Of a stretch of 64,000 nucleotides of DNA, positions 1 through 9,236 are shown in pieces. Within the stretch, counting starts at the first letter, position 1. Each line of letters opens with the position of its first letter. The position numbers and the translations under genes are program-made. The notes under the pieces were generated by a model that was given only the letters and a program-made list of their open reading frames with translations, made no database searches and had not been told where the DNA came from. This DNA is from Celeribacter baekdonensis (lineage in GTDB: Bacteria; Pseudomonadota; Alphaproteobacteria; Rhodobacterales; Rhodobacteraceae), in NCBI RefSeq assembly GCF_900102315.1, contig NZ_FNBL01000008.1, positions 147,728 to 211,727 of the forward strand, in the 5' to 3' direction.

Positions 1-131
1 TTGTTCAGGAAATCGAGGCCGGTGATCACGTTATCCTGATTGGCAAAGTGACCCATTTCGAACAGGACAGCGCGGCCAAGCCGTTGTTGTTTTGGGGTGG
101 AAAATTTTCTCAGATGATGCCCGTGCTCTGA
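1..131 (+). CDS. Flavin reductase family protein, C-terminal fragment (runs off the left edge)
   Basis: Reading from base 3 in frame, about 42 codons end in TGA at 129-131. The peptide contains GDHVILIGKVTHFE followed by PLLFWGGKF, which matches the last strand pair of FMN-binding flavin reductase domains. These proteins reduce flavin for a partner monooxygenase, or act as reductases on their own. The start and most of the domain lie outside the window, so the partner and substrate cannot be judged. The family call rests on this short C-terminal motif only. Confidence 0.7.
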   Translation, partial: VQEIEAGDHVILIGKVTHFEQDSAAKPLLFWGGKFSQMMPVL

Positions 132-187
132 TCTTTGTTCCGCCCTGAGGGGGGGGCAGCACGGCACCTGTGGAAATTCGAAATTTC

Positions 188-397
188 TTACGAAAAATCA
201 GCCTGTGATGGATAAAGTGTATGCGCTTTGATCCGATGAGGGGTCTCCGTCAAAAATACATTCGCGCCATCCGCTGCACCGGTCCAGCGACGAAAACTAT
301 CCGCAAGATCCATATTTGTAAGCTCAAGTTTTCCAGACGCTTTTGCATGCGCCCGAGACTCTCGTGGTGAGAACAGGTTCCGAGTTTTCAAGGCCAT
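188..397 (-). CDS. Possible small hypothetical protein (69 aa)
   Basis: An uninterrupted 69-codon frame on the minus strand begins MALKTRNLFSPRESRAH. I recognise no domain, signal peptide or membrane segment. It lies in a 690-base stretch (132-823) between the flavin reductase tail and rsgA that looks less GC-rich than the neighbouring genes. The rest of that stretch shows no convincing gene. It may be a chance frame or the relic of a lost gene. Confidence 0.25.
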   Translation of the reverse strand: MALKTRNLFSPRESRAHAKASGKLELTNMDLADSFRRWTGAADGANVFLTETPHRIKAHTLYPSQADFS

Positions 398-823
398 TTA
401 CCCTATGCGGAGTTTTTCACCGAAACGGGCGGTTTGCGGGCATCCTCCGCAAGTCGAAATCTCATGGAGAGATCAGGTGACTCTGCCATTCAGGCGATCC
501 TCAAAGTTGGGTTTTCTCGGCACCGCTGCAGGACAGATTCATGTCCTTGGTGCTTGATGCTGCATCGCGGACAATTGTTGGCCTATCCCAATCCGAACGG
601 CTGAAAGTCTTGCAAAAATCACCGTAATCCCTTACGCAAGCCGCATGTTCATGGAGATTTTATGACCCGATAATGCGGGGAGGCAAAGCGCCCTCCCGAA
701 GCACAGCTAACCAAATCCAACGCCGCCGCGTGACTTCTGCGGGCGAATAGCTTTGTGCAATCTGGTCATTCTAAATTTATGGCACGGGCTTGGCCCGTCC
801 TTCGAACATGAAAGATCCCAAAA

Positions 824-1900
824 ATGATACGGGACTATTCCGATTTCTTGCCGCCTTCGGGTTCGAGCAAGATCCCTGAACGCGAGCCTTCTCCTATGGA
901 AAGACTTGGCTGGAACCCTTTCTTCAGCCAACAAACCGATCTTGACGCGGCTGCTGATGCACCACCGGTTCGCGTGGTTGAAGTCCACAGAACCGGCCTG
1001 CGGGTGCTGGGTGAAAATCTTGATACCCTCATCCCGCCGGTGCCAAATGCGACAGTCGGTGACTGGTTGATCTATAATCCGCAAAGGCCGTCCAATAGTA
1101 AGGTGTTGGAACGCAAGAGTGTTTTTGAGCGTCGTGCGCCGGGCTCAGACCGCAAACGGCAACTGATTGCTGCCAATGTGGATACGGTCTTTATCGTCTC
1201 GTCCTGCAACAAGGACTTCAACATCGCGCGGCTCGAACGCTATGTCGCCTTGGCGTTCGAGGCGCAGGTAACGCCTGTGATCTTGCTGACCAAGGCAGAC
1301 CTTTGCGACGACCCGGACGCCTACGTTAAAGCGGCAAGCGCGATTTCAAACCGTGTTTTGGTCGAGGTGCTCAATGCCTTGAGTGACGAACCAATCGCCA
1401 AGTTGGCTCCATGGCGCAAGCCGGGCCAAACGATTGCCTTTCTGGGGTCGTCTGGTGTCGGCAAATCGACACTGGTCAATGCTCTCTTTCGCGATGGTAT
1501 GGCCGATACGGCTGCCATTCGCGAAGATGACAGCAAGGGCCGCCACACGACGACGCGGCGACAATTGCACTTTACAGCCGAGGGCTGCGCGGTGCTGGAC
1601 ACGCCCGGCATGCGAGAGCTTCAACTCACCGATGTAGAGACCGGTATTGCAGATGTGTTTGCTGACATCGTTGCCTTGGCGCGCCAATGTCGTTTCAACG
1701 ATTGCAGACATGGCACAGAACCCGGTTGCGCCATCCAAGGTGCATTGGCGCGCGGCGAGATTGATCCTGACCGACGTGCGCGATGGAACAAACTGGTCGC
1801 GGAAGAACGCTTTAACGCGTCCACTTTGGCCGAACGTAAAACTGCCGACAAATCTCTTCATAAAATGATCAACGCGATCCAGCAGAAAAACAGGAAATAA
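824..1900 (+). CDS. rsgA: Ribosome small-subunit-dependent GTPase A
   Basis: RsgA is a circularly permuted GTPase that helps late maturation of the 30S subunit. The order of motifs fits: an OB-fold N-terminal part, G4 TKAD (about 156-159), then the P-loop GSSGVGKST (208-216), the DSKGRHTTTRR switch, and DTPGMREL (259 on). A zinc motif follows, with Cys289, Cys294, His296 and Cys302. Length (358 aa) is normal. The start at 824 keeps an N-terminal block before the RLGW segment; an internal ATG at 896 is an alternative. A GNAT gene follows after 4 bases, so the two are probably co-transcribed. Confidence 0.95.
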   Translation: MIRDYSDFLPPSGSSKIPEREPSPMERLGWNPFFSQQTDLDAAADAPPVRVVEVHRTGLRVLGENLDTLIPPVPNATVGDWLIYNPQRPSNSKVLERKSVFERRAPGSDRKRQLIAANVDTVFIVSSCNKDFNIARLERYVALAFEAQVTPVILLTKADLCDDPDAYVKAASAISNRVLVEVLNALSDEPIAKLAPWRKPGQTIAFLGSSGVGKSTLVNALFRDGMADTAAIREDDSKGRHTTTRRQLHFTAEGCAVLDTPGMRELQLTDVETGIADVFADIVALARQCRFNDCRHGTEPGCAIQGALARGEIDPDRRARWNKLVAEERFNASTLAERKTADKSLHKMINAIQQKNRK

Positions 1901-1904
1901 GACA

Positions 1905-2333
1905 ATGATACGTAGATATAAAGCGGACGATACCGATGCCTTGATCGCAATCTGGGATATGGCAGAACCACTCGCGCACCCTTTCCTGTCGGATGAAGTC
2001 AGAGATCAGGTGCGCAAAGATATGCGAAATATCTATCTGCCAAACGCCGAAAACTGGGTCTTGGAAAGCGAGGGCGCGCCGGTCGGTTTCATTGCGATGA
2101 TCGGCACGGAAATTGGAGGCTTGTTCCTCGCCCCCTCTGAACAAGGCAAAGGCAGGGGGCGTCAAATGGTAGACCATATCGTTGCCCTCAAAGGACCGCT
2201 GACCGTCGAGGTTTTCAAAGACAACAAAATCGGTCTGCCGTTCTACCAGCGATATGGCTTTGTTATAATCGGCGAAGGCGTTTTTGACGCCAGCGGCGAC
2301 GAAACCTTCAAGATGGCAATGCCCGCTTCGTAA
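1905..2333 (+). CDS. GNAT family N-acetyltransferase
   Basis: A 142-residue protein with the GNAT fold. The acetyl-CoA-binding loop is visible as LAPSEQGKGRGRQMVDHI (about residues 77-94), followed by a C-terminal LPFYQRYGFVIIGEG segment typical of motif B. It starts 4 bases after rsgA, which suggests one transcript. The substrate is unknown; the size and sequence resemble small-molecule or peptide acetyltransferases rather than RimI-type ribosomal enzymes, but this is only inference. Confidence 0.85.
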   Translation: MIRRYKADDTDALIAIWDMAEPLAHPFLSDEVRDQVRKDMRNIYLPNAENWVLESEGAPVGFIAMIGTEIGGLFLAPSEQGKGRGRQMVDHIVALKGPLTVEVFKDNKIGLPFYQRYGFVIIGEGVFDASGDETFKMAMPAS

Positions 2334-2479
2334 AATGACCGGGAGGCGTTGATTATCAGCGCCTCCCATCAACGGTGCTCGCCGCAAGGAGACCTGAACT
2401 GTTGTTGACCCGACGTGATGAGTCAAAAAAACTGCGGTATAGCAACGATCAGGTTATTGTTTGGCCAGAAGGAAGACCA

Positions 2480-3502
2480 ATGATCACTCTGCCCCTCGTG
2501 TGGCTCGTAAGTGTTCTGACGACAATCGCAGCTTTTGCATTGGCGCAGGACACCCGCATGCCCTTTCAAGCGCGCCTATTTCTATGCATTTTTCTTCTGA
2601 CCTTGGCGAGCATCGGCGTGTTGCTTGGGCTCCGACTTTCATTCGACGCGCCCTTGGCTGCTCGGCTTCAGCCGTTGGTGGCCGTGATGGTCGCACCTTC
2701 GGCTTATCTCGGTTTCTCGGCTCTGACCCCGGACCTGGGGTCGAACTGGCGCAAGACGCTCCTTTTGCGAGGCGCGCCGGTCGTTGTCGCGCAATTGGCA
2801 ATACTGGCAAACCTCCCGATCTCGGCAGATATGTTTGTCCTTGGGATCAACAGCATCTACCTCGTTTTGATGGCCCGCCTTCTGCGCCGCCAAGCAGATG
2901 ACTTCGTCCATGTCGCGCCGCATGCCTTGATAATCCTGCGCTCCGCGATCAAAGCCACCATTGTCCTGCTTGGCATGATGGTGGCGACGGATCTTTCGAT
3001 TGTCGCCGCCAGCCTGTTCGCGGGCGATGCCTATATCCTGACATTTCTGACCGGGGTGTCGGGTGTGTTCACGGCCTTCGTCTTTGTTGTCGCTCTCATC
3101 GGCGCACCGATGCTGCTTCAGGTCACAAAGGGCGGTGCAACAAAAGTCGAAGGGCCGACCGACAACGATCACGCGACACGGGCGGCACTTGATGCGCTCA
3201 TGAATGACGCGCACCTCTACACGGACAGCAACCTCACGCTTGCGCGGGTCGCTCGGCGGTTATCCGTCCCTGTGCGGGATGTCTCCAACGCGATAAATAG
3301 AACGACAAGCGAAAACTTCTCCCGCTATATCAACGGCTTTCGCATTCGCCACGCCCAAGAGACCCTGCGCAAGACCGACTTGTCCATCACGGAAGTGATG
3401 TTTGAAGCGGGCTTTGTCAGCAAATCAAGCTTCAACACCGAATTTCGCCGGGTGACCGGGCAAACTCCGTCACAATTTCGCACTGATAATGCCACCAACT
3501 GA
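2480..3502 (+). CDS. AraC-family transcriptional regulator with N-terminal membrane domain
   Basis: From the ATG at 2480, which has a GAAGGAAG ribosome-binding site just upstream, the protein has 340 residues. The first 225 or so are hydrophobic, with six or seven likely membrane helices beginning at LPLVWLVSVLTTIAAFAL. The last 100 form a double helix-turn-helix of the AraC type ending FVSKSSFNTEFRRVTGQTPSQFR. Such membrane-anchored AraC proteins are thought to sense a signal in the membrane. The frame is open further upstream to 2375, but that part lacks a ribosome-binding site. The target is unknown. Confidence 0.88.
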   Translation: MITLPLVWLVSVLTTIAAFALAQDTRMPFQARLFLCIFLLTLASIGVLLGLRLSFDAPLAARLQPLVAVMVAPSAYLGFSALTPDLGSNWRKTLLLRGAPVVVAQLAILANLPISADMFVLGINSIYLVLMARLLRRQADDFVHVAPHALIILRSAIKATIVLLGMMVATDLSIVAASLFAGDAYILTFLTGVSGVFTAFVFVVALIGAPMLLQVTKGGATKVEGPTDNDHATRAALDALMNDAHLYTDSNLTLARVARRLSVPVRDVSNAINRTTSENFSRYINGFRIRHAQETLRKTDLSITEVMFEAGFVSKSSFNTEFRRVTGQTPSQFRTDNATN

Positions 3503-3886
3503 CGGACACAGATAAAGCGCCATGATGGCGCGGAGCGCAGTAAGCCTAAAACGCGACGGCAACAGGCCAAAATGCAAGATGCGGGCAATATGGGCAACCA
3601 TCGCGTGTTCGAGGCCACGCCGCCAGAACAGCCAGCCGAATGCCAACCCAAGCAACGCATTGAGCCCGACAGTGCGCAAAATCACAATCGGAGTCAGAGG
3701 CGTGAGTGCTGCAATCGCTGGCAGGTGACCCGTCGCGGCATCGAAATCTCCACTCCGAGGCAAGCCGCGACATACCAGTCGAAAACTGGCACGAAATTGC
3801 ACCAGCCGCGCAACCAGATCGCGCGCATGTCCGACCGCCACAAGGACTGGCGACGCATCGCGATCAGCTATGACAGATGCACACAC
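3470..3886 (-). pseudogene. CPBP-type intramembrane protease, C-terminal remnant
   Basis: The 138-codon frame contains GHLPAIAALTPLTP and then LNALLGLAFGWLFWRRGLE with AMVAHI, the last conserved motifs of CPBP/CAAX-processing intramembrane proteases. The membrane helices and the EExxxR catalytic motif that should come first are missing. Only 44 bases separate the frame from the next gene upstream, so the front of the gene is gone. Its 3' end overlaps the AraC gene by about 30 bases on the opposite strand. Most likely a decayed, non-functional remnant. Confidence 0.6.
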
Positions 3887-3930
3887 ACTTTCATAAGCCC
3901 ATATGCATCGCCGAAACCGTCATCTTCTGG

Positions 3931-4509
3931 TCATGAGCCCTGAGCCTGAAGCTCAGAGCACGCGGTCCGGCTTGTCGCGGCACCAAATATGTCGGCCACG
4001 ACGGAGCGTCCCGGATTGAGAACGAAACCATGACTTTCACTCAATCCACTCTCAATAATGATGTCTGCCTCGGGGTCGTCCATCTGGGCGCTAACGCGAT
4101 ACATATCGCTGACCACATCATCGCCAGCCGCCAGAGCTCCGGCGACCCGCCGGGATCGCAGGATCAGACGAATTGGATGGGTTTCACTGGTAGAGATGCC
4201 TTCGCCTCCGAAATCGCCTGCGACGAAACGGATCGGGATGGTCAGGCAATCGTGGCTGTCATCGCTCTTCACGATCACGGTGCCGCGTCCCGTGACCCCC
4301 CTCAGCTGTAGCAGCGTCGCCACGCGCGGGGCATCAATGTAGGCAACCCCATAGGCCCCGGCAGGTATTTCTTGTCCTGCCACCGTCTGAACGGCAGCGC
4401 TCATGGGCCAGTTGGTTTGCTGATCTGCCTCTTGGGCGCTGGCTCCGAGCGAAGTGAGGAGCAGCGCGACCGGGGCGGTCATAAGAAGAGTGAAAGTTTC
4501 GCGCGACAT
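3931..4509 (-). CDS. Secreted hypothetical protein
   Basis: A 192-residue protein from the ATG at 4509. It starts with a Sec-type signal peptide: MSRETF, then the hydrophobic LLMTAPVALLLTSLGASA, with likely cleavage before QEADQQ. The mature part is mostly beta-like (VTGRGTVIVKSDDSHDCLTIPI) and has two widely spaced cysteines, one in SHDCL and one near the C-terminus (TACSELQ). I do not recognise a family. The frame extends upstream to 4629 but would put 40 residues before the signal peptide, so I prefer the internal start. It has no obvious operon partner. Confidence 0.7.
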   Translation of the reverse strand: MSRETFTLLMTAPVALLLTSLGASAQEADQQTNWPMSAAVQTVAGQEIPAGAYGVAYIDAPRVATLLQLRGVTGRGTVIVKSDDSHDCLTIPIRFVAGDFGGEGISTSETHPIRLILRSRRVAGALAAGDDVVSDMYRVSAQMDDPEADIIIESGLSESHGFVLNPGRSVVADIFGAATSRTACSELQAQGS

Positions 4510-4830
4510 GTCTGGTGTCCTTTTGTGCATGGTTGGTTGAGTTGCGCATGTGGCTGCAACGCCTTGCACATGACGGATGGCGCCGGGCAAAGAGCCCGAA
4601 TACGCGATCCAGAACGTTCGAAATCGCAATTTCGGACATATTCACACAATCATCGATTTCCGCTTTGTTCCACACTGCGGCACTCCAGCCAGTGAAATTG
4701 CTGCGCGGCGCACGAAAGACAGCAATGCGAAAGCTGTGCCGCAGCGTCAGGTCAATTGGCCAACGGCAGGTCAGGGCCGGAGGCCTCTGTGTGGACACTC
4801 CGCCGCCCGACCTCTTGGCAACGGTTGGCG

Positions 4831-4878
4831 CGCGCGGCGGCCTGTCCGTGCGGCGGCCTGTCCGCGCGGCGGCCTGTG
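4831..4878. repeat. Three tandem copies of a 16-base GC-rich unit
   Basis: The units are CGCGCGGCGGCCTGTC (4831-4846), a second copy with one T for C (4847-4862), and a third with a final G for C (4863-4878). A 16-base period shifts the reading frame with each copy, so this is unlikely to be coding. It lies 18 bases from the 21-base repeat block, inside the decayed transposase. Confidence 0.9.
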
Positions 4879-4896
4879 CGTGCAGTGGCGGTGCCG

Positions 4897-4967
4897 GCGA
4901 AGCCAAGCTCCGGGTGGGCGAAGCCAAGCTCCGGGTGGGCGAAGCCAAGCTCCGGGTGGGCGAAGCT
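4897..4967. repeat. Three and a third tandem copies of a 21-base unit
   Basis: Perfect copies at 4897-4917, 4918-4938 and 4939-4959, plus a partial fourth copy. The unit GCGAAGCCAAGCTCCGGGTG is followed by one more G. On the minus strand each copy encodes a heptapeptide GFAHPEL in the transposase relic's frame. The exact identity of the copies points to recent replication slippage. Confidence 0.95.
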
Positions 4968-5168
4968 CATCGACGAACAGAGCGACAACGCGCAGCAGAT
5001 GATCTTCGCCGATCCCGTCTTCGAGACGCTCCGGAAAAATGCTGCCTGCGACCGATCCCCCCCGTCGATGAAACCCGACATTGCGCCCTCCATCAGCCAT
5101 GCCCGAGTCTATCATGAATAGGCGTTTCCACACAGCATCGGCCGAAATCCGCATCCCAAAATTGACCG

Positions 5169-5204
5169 ACCCCACCTCAGTGAATGATCTGAGGTGGGGT
5201 TTTC
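5169..5204 (+). terminator. Rho-independent terminator
   Basis: A perfect 12-base stem (ACCCCACCTCAG with CTGAGGTGGGGT), an 8-base loop and a run of T. No intact plus-strand gene lies immediately upstream, so it may have served a gene now lost beside the transposase relic. The following 277 bases, up to the GNAT gene at 5482, show no further gene. Confidence 0.85.
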
Positions 5205-5481
5205 ATGCGATTGGCCTTGATGTTCGATCCATTTCGACGCATTGAGGCGCTCTTTTCACAGCGCCCCTCTTTTGGCCCCCGAGTCCCTATGCCACGTTTT
5301 CAGATTGACAGGCCGCGCCGCCTCTCGCACTCTCCCCCCCATGACACATCTGTTCGCCATGACCGCGTATTATCGCCGCTCCACATAGGATGCGGCCATT
5401 TGTCATGTAAATTTCACGGCCGCCATAGGGCGGCTTTAACTTTGTTGGTGTCCTGTGGCGCGTAATCAGGAGACCCAAGTG

Positions 5482-5976
5482 ATGACCAAACCCCGCCCCG
5501 CCAAGACCTCGCATCTGACGCATGTGCCCCTGTCCATCCGTCCGATGGAATGGGGTGATTGCGCGCGCGTTTTGCAGATGATCGACGCCTTGACCCGCCA
5601 ACACGGCGACCGCATGAGCCTTGACGAGGCCGCGCTGATCGACCTGATCTACGCCCCCTCGCCCTGGGCGCGGATTTTGGTGGCGCAGAGTCACGGTAAA
5701 ATCGTGGGTTATGCCGCCCTTGTCGGCGGGCTTCAGTTGCAATTTGGCCTGCGGACCATGGATTTGCACCACCTCTATGTCGACGCGGATCAGCGCGGCA
5801 TGGGCATTGGCCGCGCCTTGATCATTGCGGCGCGGGAAACCGCGCGCAATCTGGACTGTGTGCAACTGACGGTCGGCACCCATGCGGAAAACAAACCGGC
5901 GCAAGCGGCCTATTTGGCCTGTGGATTTGAACCTCTGGCCCCGCGAGGCCCACGCTTTGTGATGGCTTTGAGCTAA
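5482..5976 (+). CDS. GNAT family N-acetyltransferase
   Basis: A 164-residue acetyltransferase from the ATG at 5482, which has CAGGAGA a few bases upstream. The acetyl-CoA motif is HHLYVDADQRGMGIGRALI (residues about 95-113), followed by VGTHAENKPAQAAYLACGF, the usual motif B with N and Y. Its tail is convergent with rnd. The substrate is unknown; the sequence is of the general diamine/amino-acid acetyltransferase style, but I cannot narrow it down. Confidence 0.88.
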   Translation: MTKPRPAKTSHLTHVPLSIRPMEWGDCARVLQMIDALTRQHGDRMSLDEAALIDLIYAPSPWARILVAQSHGKIVGYAALVGGLQLQFGLRTMDLHHLYVDADQRGMGIGRALIIAARETARNLDCVQLTVGTHAENKPAQAAYLACGFEPLAPRGPRFVMALS

Positions 5977-5981
5977 GGAAA

Positions 5982-6009
5982 GGGCTGAGGCGCGCGTGCC
6001 CCTCAGCCC
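5982..6009. terminator. Stem-loop between convergent genes
   Basis: A 9-base inverted repeat GGGCTGAGG / CCTCAGCCC with a 10-base loop lies between the stop of the GNAT gene and the stop of rnd. It could end both transcripts, although neither side has a strong T run. Confidence 0.5.
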
Positions 6010-6015
6010 AATGCT

Positions 6016-7173
6016 TTACAGCTCGATCACATCCACGCGCTGACCTTTGACGGCAAGGCCGATTTCGCCCTTGCACAGGCGCAGCGCATCGACGCCAAAC
6101 ACCTCGGCCCGCCAGCCTTTGAGCGCCGGAAAATCGCGTTTTCCAGCGGCGATCATATCCAGATCAGAGGCCGAAGCGATCATTTTTGCGGCAACATTAT
6201 AGGTGTCGGATTTCGCCTTGAGCAGCACCCGCAACATATCGGCCAAAGCCGGATTGACCTGTAACTTATCATTGCTCAGGTCCAGTTTGGGCATCTCGGC
6301 GGCGGTGTATTTTGCGGCTTTTTCAATGGCTTGCAAAATACCGTCGGCGATCTCACCTTTGCGCGCTTCGCGCAGCAAAAGCCGCGAGCGCGACAGGTCT
6401 TGCAGCGAGGTCGGCTTGGTTGACGCCAATTCCAACAAAGCGTCATCCTTATAAACGCGGTTGCGCGGGATGTCGCGGCTTTGCGAATAAATCTCGCGGA
6501 AGGCGGCGAGTTCCTTGACGGCGGCCAAGAATTTACCCGAGCTGGTGCGGGTCTTGACGCGTTTCCACGCCTCATCCGGCTGCACCACATAGGTCGCGGG
6601 CGAGGTGAGGATTTCCAGCTCCTCGGCCACCCATTTTTCCCGGCCTTCGCGTTTGATTTCATCACGCAGGAATTCGTAAATCACCCGCAAATGGGTCACA
6701 TCCGCCAGCGCATAATTTTCCTGTGCCGTGGTCAAAGGACGGCGCGACCAATCGGTAAAGCGCGAGGTCTTGTCCAAATTTTCCTTGGCAATTTTGCGCA
6801 CCAAGGTCTCATATCCGACCTGTTCGCCAAAGCCACAGACCATGGCCGCGACCTGGGTGTCGAACAGCGGATCGGGGATCACGCCGCCTTGGATAAAGAA
6901 AATCTCAAGGTCCTGACGCGCCGCATGAAACACTTTGACGATGCTGGTGTCGCGAAACAGCTCATAAAGCGGTGCAAGATCGAGGCCCTTGACCAACGGG
7001 TCCAATAAAACCGCATCCTCTTTCGCATCGCCCGGAATGGCGAGTTGAACGAGGCAAAGTTTGGAATAATAGGTCCGCTCGCGCAGGAATTCGGTGTCGA
7101 CCGTGACATAGGGTTGCTTTTTGGCGCGGTCGCAGAAGGCCTGAAGGCCCTCGGTCGTTGTGAGTGTGATCAT
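6016..7173 (-). CDS. rnd: Ribonuclease D
   Basis: A DEDD 3'-5' exoribonuclease that trims tRNA and other small RNA 3' ends. The exonuclease motifs are VTVDTEFLRERTYYSKLCLV near the start (Asp26, Glu28), FHAARQDLEIFF, and NYALADVTHL in the third motif. An HRDC helical domain follows (SRDIPRNRVYKDDALLELA). Length (385 aa) matches the family. It lies downstream of purM-purN on the same strand with a 106-base gap, so read-through is possible. Confidence 0.95.
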   Translation of the reverse strand: MITLTTTEGLQAFCDRAKKQPYVTVDTEFLRERTYYSKLCLVQLAIPGDAKEDAVLLDPLVKGLDLAPLYELFRDTSIVKVFHAARQDLEIFFIQGGVIPDPLFDTQVAAMVCGFGEQVGYETLVRKIAKENLDKTSRFTDWSRRPLTTAQENYALADVTHLRVIYEFLRDEIKREGREKWVAEELEILTSPATYVVQPDEAWKRVKTRTSSGKFLAAVKELAAFREIYSQSRDIPRNRVYKDDALLELASTKPTSLQDLSRSRLLLREARKGEIADGILQAIEKAAKYTAAEMPKLDLSNDKLQVNPALADMLRVLLKAKSDTYNVAAKMIASASDLDMIAAGKRDFPALKGWRAEVFGVDALRLCKGEIGLAVKGQRVDVIEL

Positions 7174-7279
7174 CTAGACTTCTTTTTTGAGCGGCGCGGG
7201 GTCATCCCGCCGATTGAACCGTGATACGGGGTTTGCGGTCGAAATGAAAGTGCTTTGCCCAAAACGCGGGGAACAGCAG

Positions 7280-7879
7280 TTACAGATCGACACGGGTGAT
7301 GTCCCCCACGACAAAGCGTCTGAGGACGGCAGGATAAAGCGCATGTTCGCGTGGCAGCACACGGGCCGCAAGGGTGTCTGCGGTGTCATCGGGCAAAATT
7401 GGCACCCGCGCCTGCCCCAAAATCGGCCCGCCATCCAACTCGGCGGTGACCTCGTGGACCGAACATCCGGCCTCGGCATCCCCGGCCTCAATGGCGCGTT
7501 GATGGGTGTGAAGGCCTTTGTATTTCGGCAAAAGTGAGGGATGGATGTTGAGCATCCGGCCCGCATAATGCGTGATGAATCGCGGCGTCAGAATGCGCAT
7601 GAACCCGGCCAGTGCGATCACATCGGGCGCATAGGCGTCAATCGCAGAAATTAAAGCCTCTTCAAAGGCTTCTCGGTCACCCTTGAAGTCTTTGTGATCG
7701 ACAACAGCCGTGGCAATGCCCATGTCAGCGGCCTTGTTCAGCCCGCCCGCGCCCGGCACATTGGACAGCACCAAACAAGGCCGGGCCGGATGATCACCGA
7801 CCATGGATTTTGCCAGCGACACCATATTTGAGCCGCCCCCCGAGATCAGAATGGCGACCTTTTTATGCGTCACGCTCAC
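7280..7879 (-). CDS. purN: Phosphoribosylglycinamide formyltransferase (GART)
   Basis: Catalyses the formyl-tetrahydrofolate-dependent third step of purine synthesis. The sequence shows the GAR-binding ISGGGSNM loop near the N-terminus, the catalytic [12 protein letters not shown] with Asn and His, and [15 protein letters not shown] with the catalytic Asp. It has 199 residues, normal for the family. The start is a GTG whose bases overlap the purM stop (GTGA), so translation is probably coupled to purM. Confidence 0.96.
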   Translation of the reverse strand: MSVTHKKVAILISGGGSNMVSLAKSMVGDHPARPCLVLSNVPGAGGLNKAADMGIATAVVDHKDFKGDREAFEEALISAIDAYAPDVIALAGFMRILTPRFITHYAGRMLNIHPSLLPKYKGLHTHQRAIEAGDAEAGCSVHEVTAELDGGPILGQARVPILPDDTADTLAARVLPREHALYPAVLRRFVVGDITRVDL

Positions 7880-8922
7880 TTAAGCTCGCCCTCATAGGTC
7901 ACGCCCGCGCCAAGGGTAATCTCGCCGATACGGTAGACTGTTTCGCCCTCGCCTTCCAACAATGCGCTCAGGGCATCCGCTTGATCGGCGGACACCACGG
8001 CGACCATGCCGATTCCAGCGTTGAAGGTTTTGAGCAATTCATGCTGCGACAGGCCCGCAGTTTCGGTCAGCCAAGCAAACACCGGGCTCAAGGTCCAAGC
8101 GTTGAGGTTGATGTCGGCACCGTAGCCTTCGGGCAACACGCGTGGCAGGTTTTCGGTCAAGCCGCCACCGGTGATATGGGCCAGCGCATGAACACCGCCC
8201 GCGCGGATCGCTTTGAGCACCGGCTTGACGTAAAGCCGCGTCGGTTTAAGCAGCTCATTGCCCAAAGTGTCATCCGAGAACGGCGCAATATCGGACCAAC
8301 GAAAGCCCGCGACTTCAACGGTTTTGCGCACCAAGGAATAGCCATTGGAATGCACGCCATTGGAGGCAAGACCCAGCAAAACATCCCCCGCCTGAACGCC
8401 TGCCGGCAGGTCAGAGCCACGCTCCATCGCGCCCACGGCAAAGCCCGCAAGGTCGAAATCGCCGTCCTCATACATGCCCGGCATCTCGGCGGTTTCGCCG
8501 CCAATGAGCGCGCAACCAGAGAGTTCGCAGCCCTTGGCGATGCCTTCGATCACCGCAGTGGCATTGTCGAGTTTGAGTTTGCCCGTCGCAAAATAATCCA
8601 AGAAAAACAAAGGTTCCGCGCCCTGACAGACCAGATCATTGACGCACATGGCGACCAAATCGATGCCCACGGTCGAGACGTGATCGGTGTCGATCGCGAT
8701 GCGCAATTTGGTGCCAACGCCATCGGTGGCCGCAACCAGAATCGGATCGGTGTAGCCCGCCGCCTTGAGATCAAACAACGCCCCAAAACCGCCCAACCCG
8801 GACATCACCCCCGGACGCGCGGTCTTTTTCGCCGCCGGTTTGATCCGCTCCACAAGCGCATTGCCCGCATCAATATCCACACCTGCATCCGCATATGTCA
8901 GGCCGTTTTTGCCGTCGCTCAT
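7876..8922 (-). CDS. purM: Phosphoribosylformylglycinamidine cyclo-ligase (AIR synthetase)
   Basis: The fifth step of purine synthesis, an ATP-dependent ring closure. The start at 8922 gives [21 protein letters not shown], the standard N-terminus with its Tyr-Ala-Asp-Ala-Gly-Val motif; an upstream ATG at 8949 adds nine residues and seems less likely. Further landmarks are [21 protein letters not shown] and [13 protein letters not shown]. About 348 residues, the normal length. purN follows with a 4-base overlap, the usual alphaproteobacterial pair. Confidence 0.96.
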   Translation of the reverse strand: MSDGKNGLTYADAGVDIDAGNALVERIKPAAKKTARPGVMSGLGGFGALFDLKAAGYTDPILVAATDGVGTKLRIAIDTDHVSTVGIDLVAMCVNDLVCQGAEPLFFLDYFATGKLKLDNATAVIEGIAKGCELSGCALIGGETAEMPGMYEDGDFDLAGFAVGAMERGSDLPAGVQAGDVLLGLASNGVHSNGYSLVRKTVEVAGFRWSDIAPFSDDTLGNELLKPTRLYVKPVLKAIRAGGVHALAHITGGGLTENLPRVLPEGYGADINLNAWTLSPVFAWLTETAGLSQHELLKTFNAGIGMVAVVSADQADALSALLEGEGETVYRIGEITLGAGVTYEGELK

Positions 8923-9066
8923 GATCTCTGGTCCCCAAACTGGCATCATTTGCTCCGCGCTTTAACGCAGATGGGGGATAAAGAAAAGCGTGAGCTTGCA
9001 AAAGCACGCGCAATCACAGCCACTCTTGACCCCGGCGCGCGTCCGCAATAGTCACAGCATTGGTAG

Positions 9067-9143
9067 GGGCCTGTAGCTCAATTGGTTAGAGCAGAGCGCT
9101 CATAACGCTTTGGTTGCGGGTTCAAGTCCTGCCGGGCCTACCA
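9067..9143 (+). tRNA. tRNA-Met (CAT), elongator type
   Basis: A 77-base cloverleaf with the CCA encoded. The anticodon stem GAGCG/CGCTT encloses the loop CTCATAA with anticodon CAT. The D arm reads GCTCAATTGGTTAGAGC, the T arm GCGGGTTCAAGTCCTGC. The acceptor stem starts GGGCCTG and pairs with CGGGCCT, with a G-U at the first position. The lack of the initiator's three G-C pairs in the anticodon stem and its C1 mismatch favours elongator Met. Confidence 0.93.
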
Positions 9144-9236
9144 AACCTCTTTCAAATCAATGAGCTGATGGAAGAACGGGCATTTTTAACGCCCTCTCCC
9201 GCCTTTGGCGCGGGGTTGGTGTTGTGATGCGCCAGA

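Larger units (their letters stand above)
4752..5093 (-). pseudogene. Decayed IS1182-type transposase N-terminus
   Basis: Two overlapping minus-strand frames together give a transposase N-terminus. The first reads MSGFIDGGDRSQAAFF. The second continues with FPERLEDGIGEDHLLRVV and FVDEL, matching the usual opening of IS1182-like transposases (Q-LFPERLDDWI-EDNPVRVVDAFVDEL). After that the first frame again reads ELGFAG-TATARTGR, like the next conserved segment. At least two frameshifts are therefore present. The 21-base repeats expand the GFAHPEL segment. The DDE catalytic part is absent, so this is a non-functional relic. Confidence 0.6.

Noticed and set aside
4334..4948. Long minus-strand frame of 204 codons over the secreted protein and repeat block
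   Set aside because: It overlaps the secreted-protein gene in another frame, owes its length to the GC-rich tandem repeats, and has no family resemblance.
4831..4967. CRISPR-like array
   Set aside because: The 16- and 21-base units are directly adjacent without spacers, and lie in a transposase relic.
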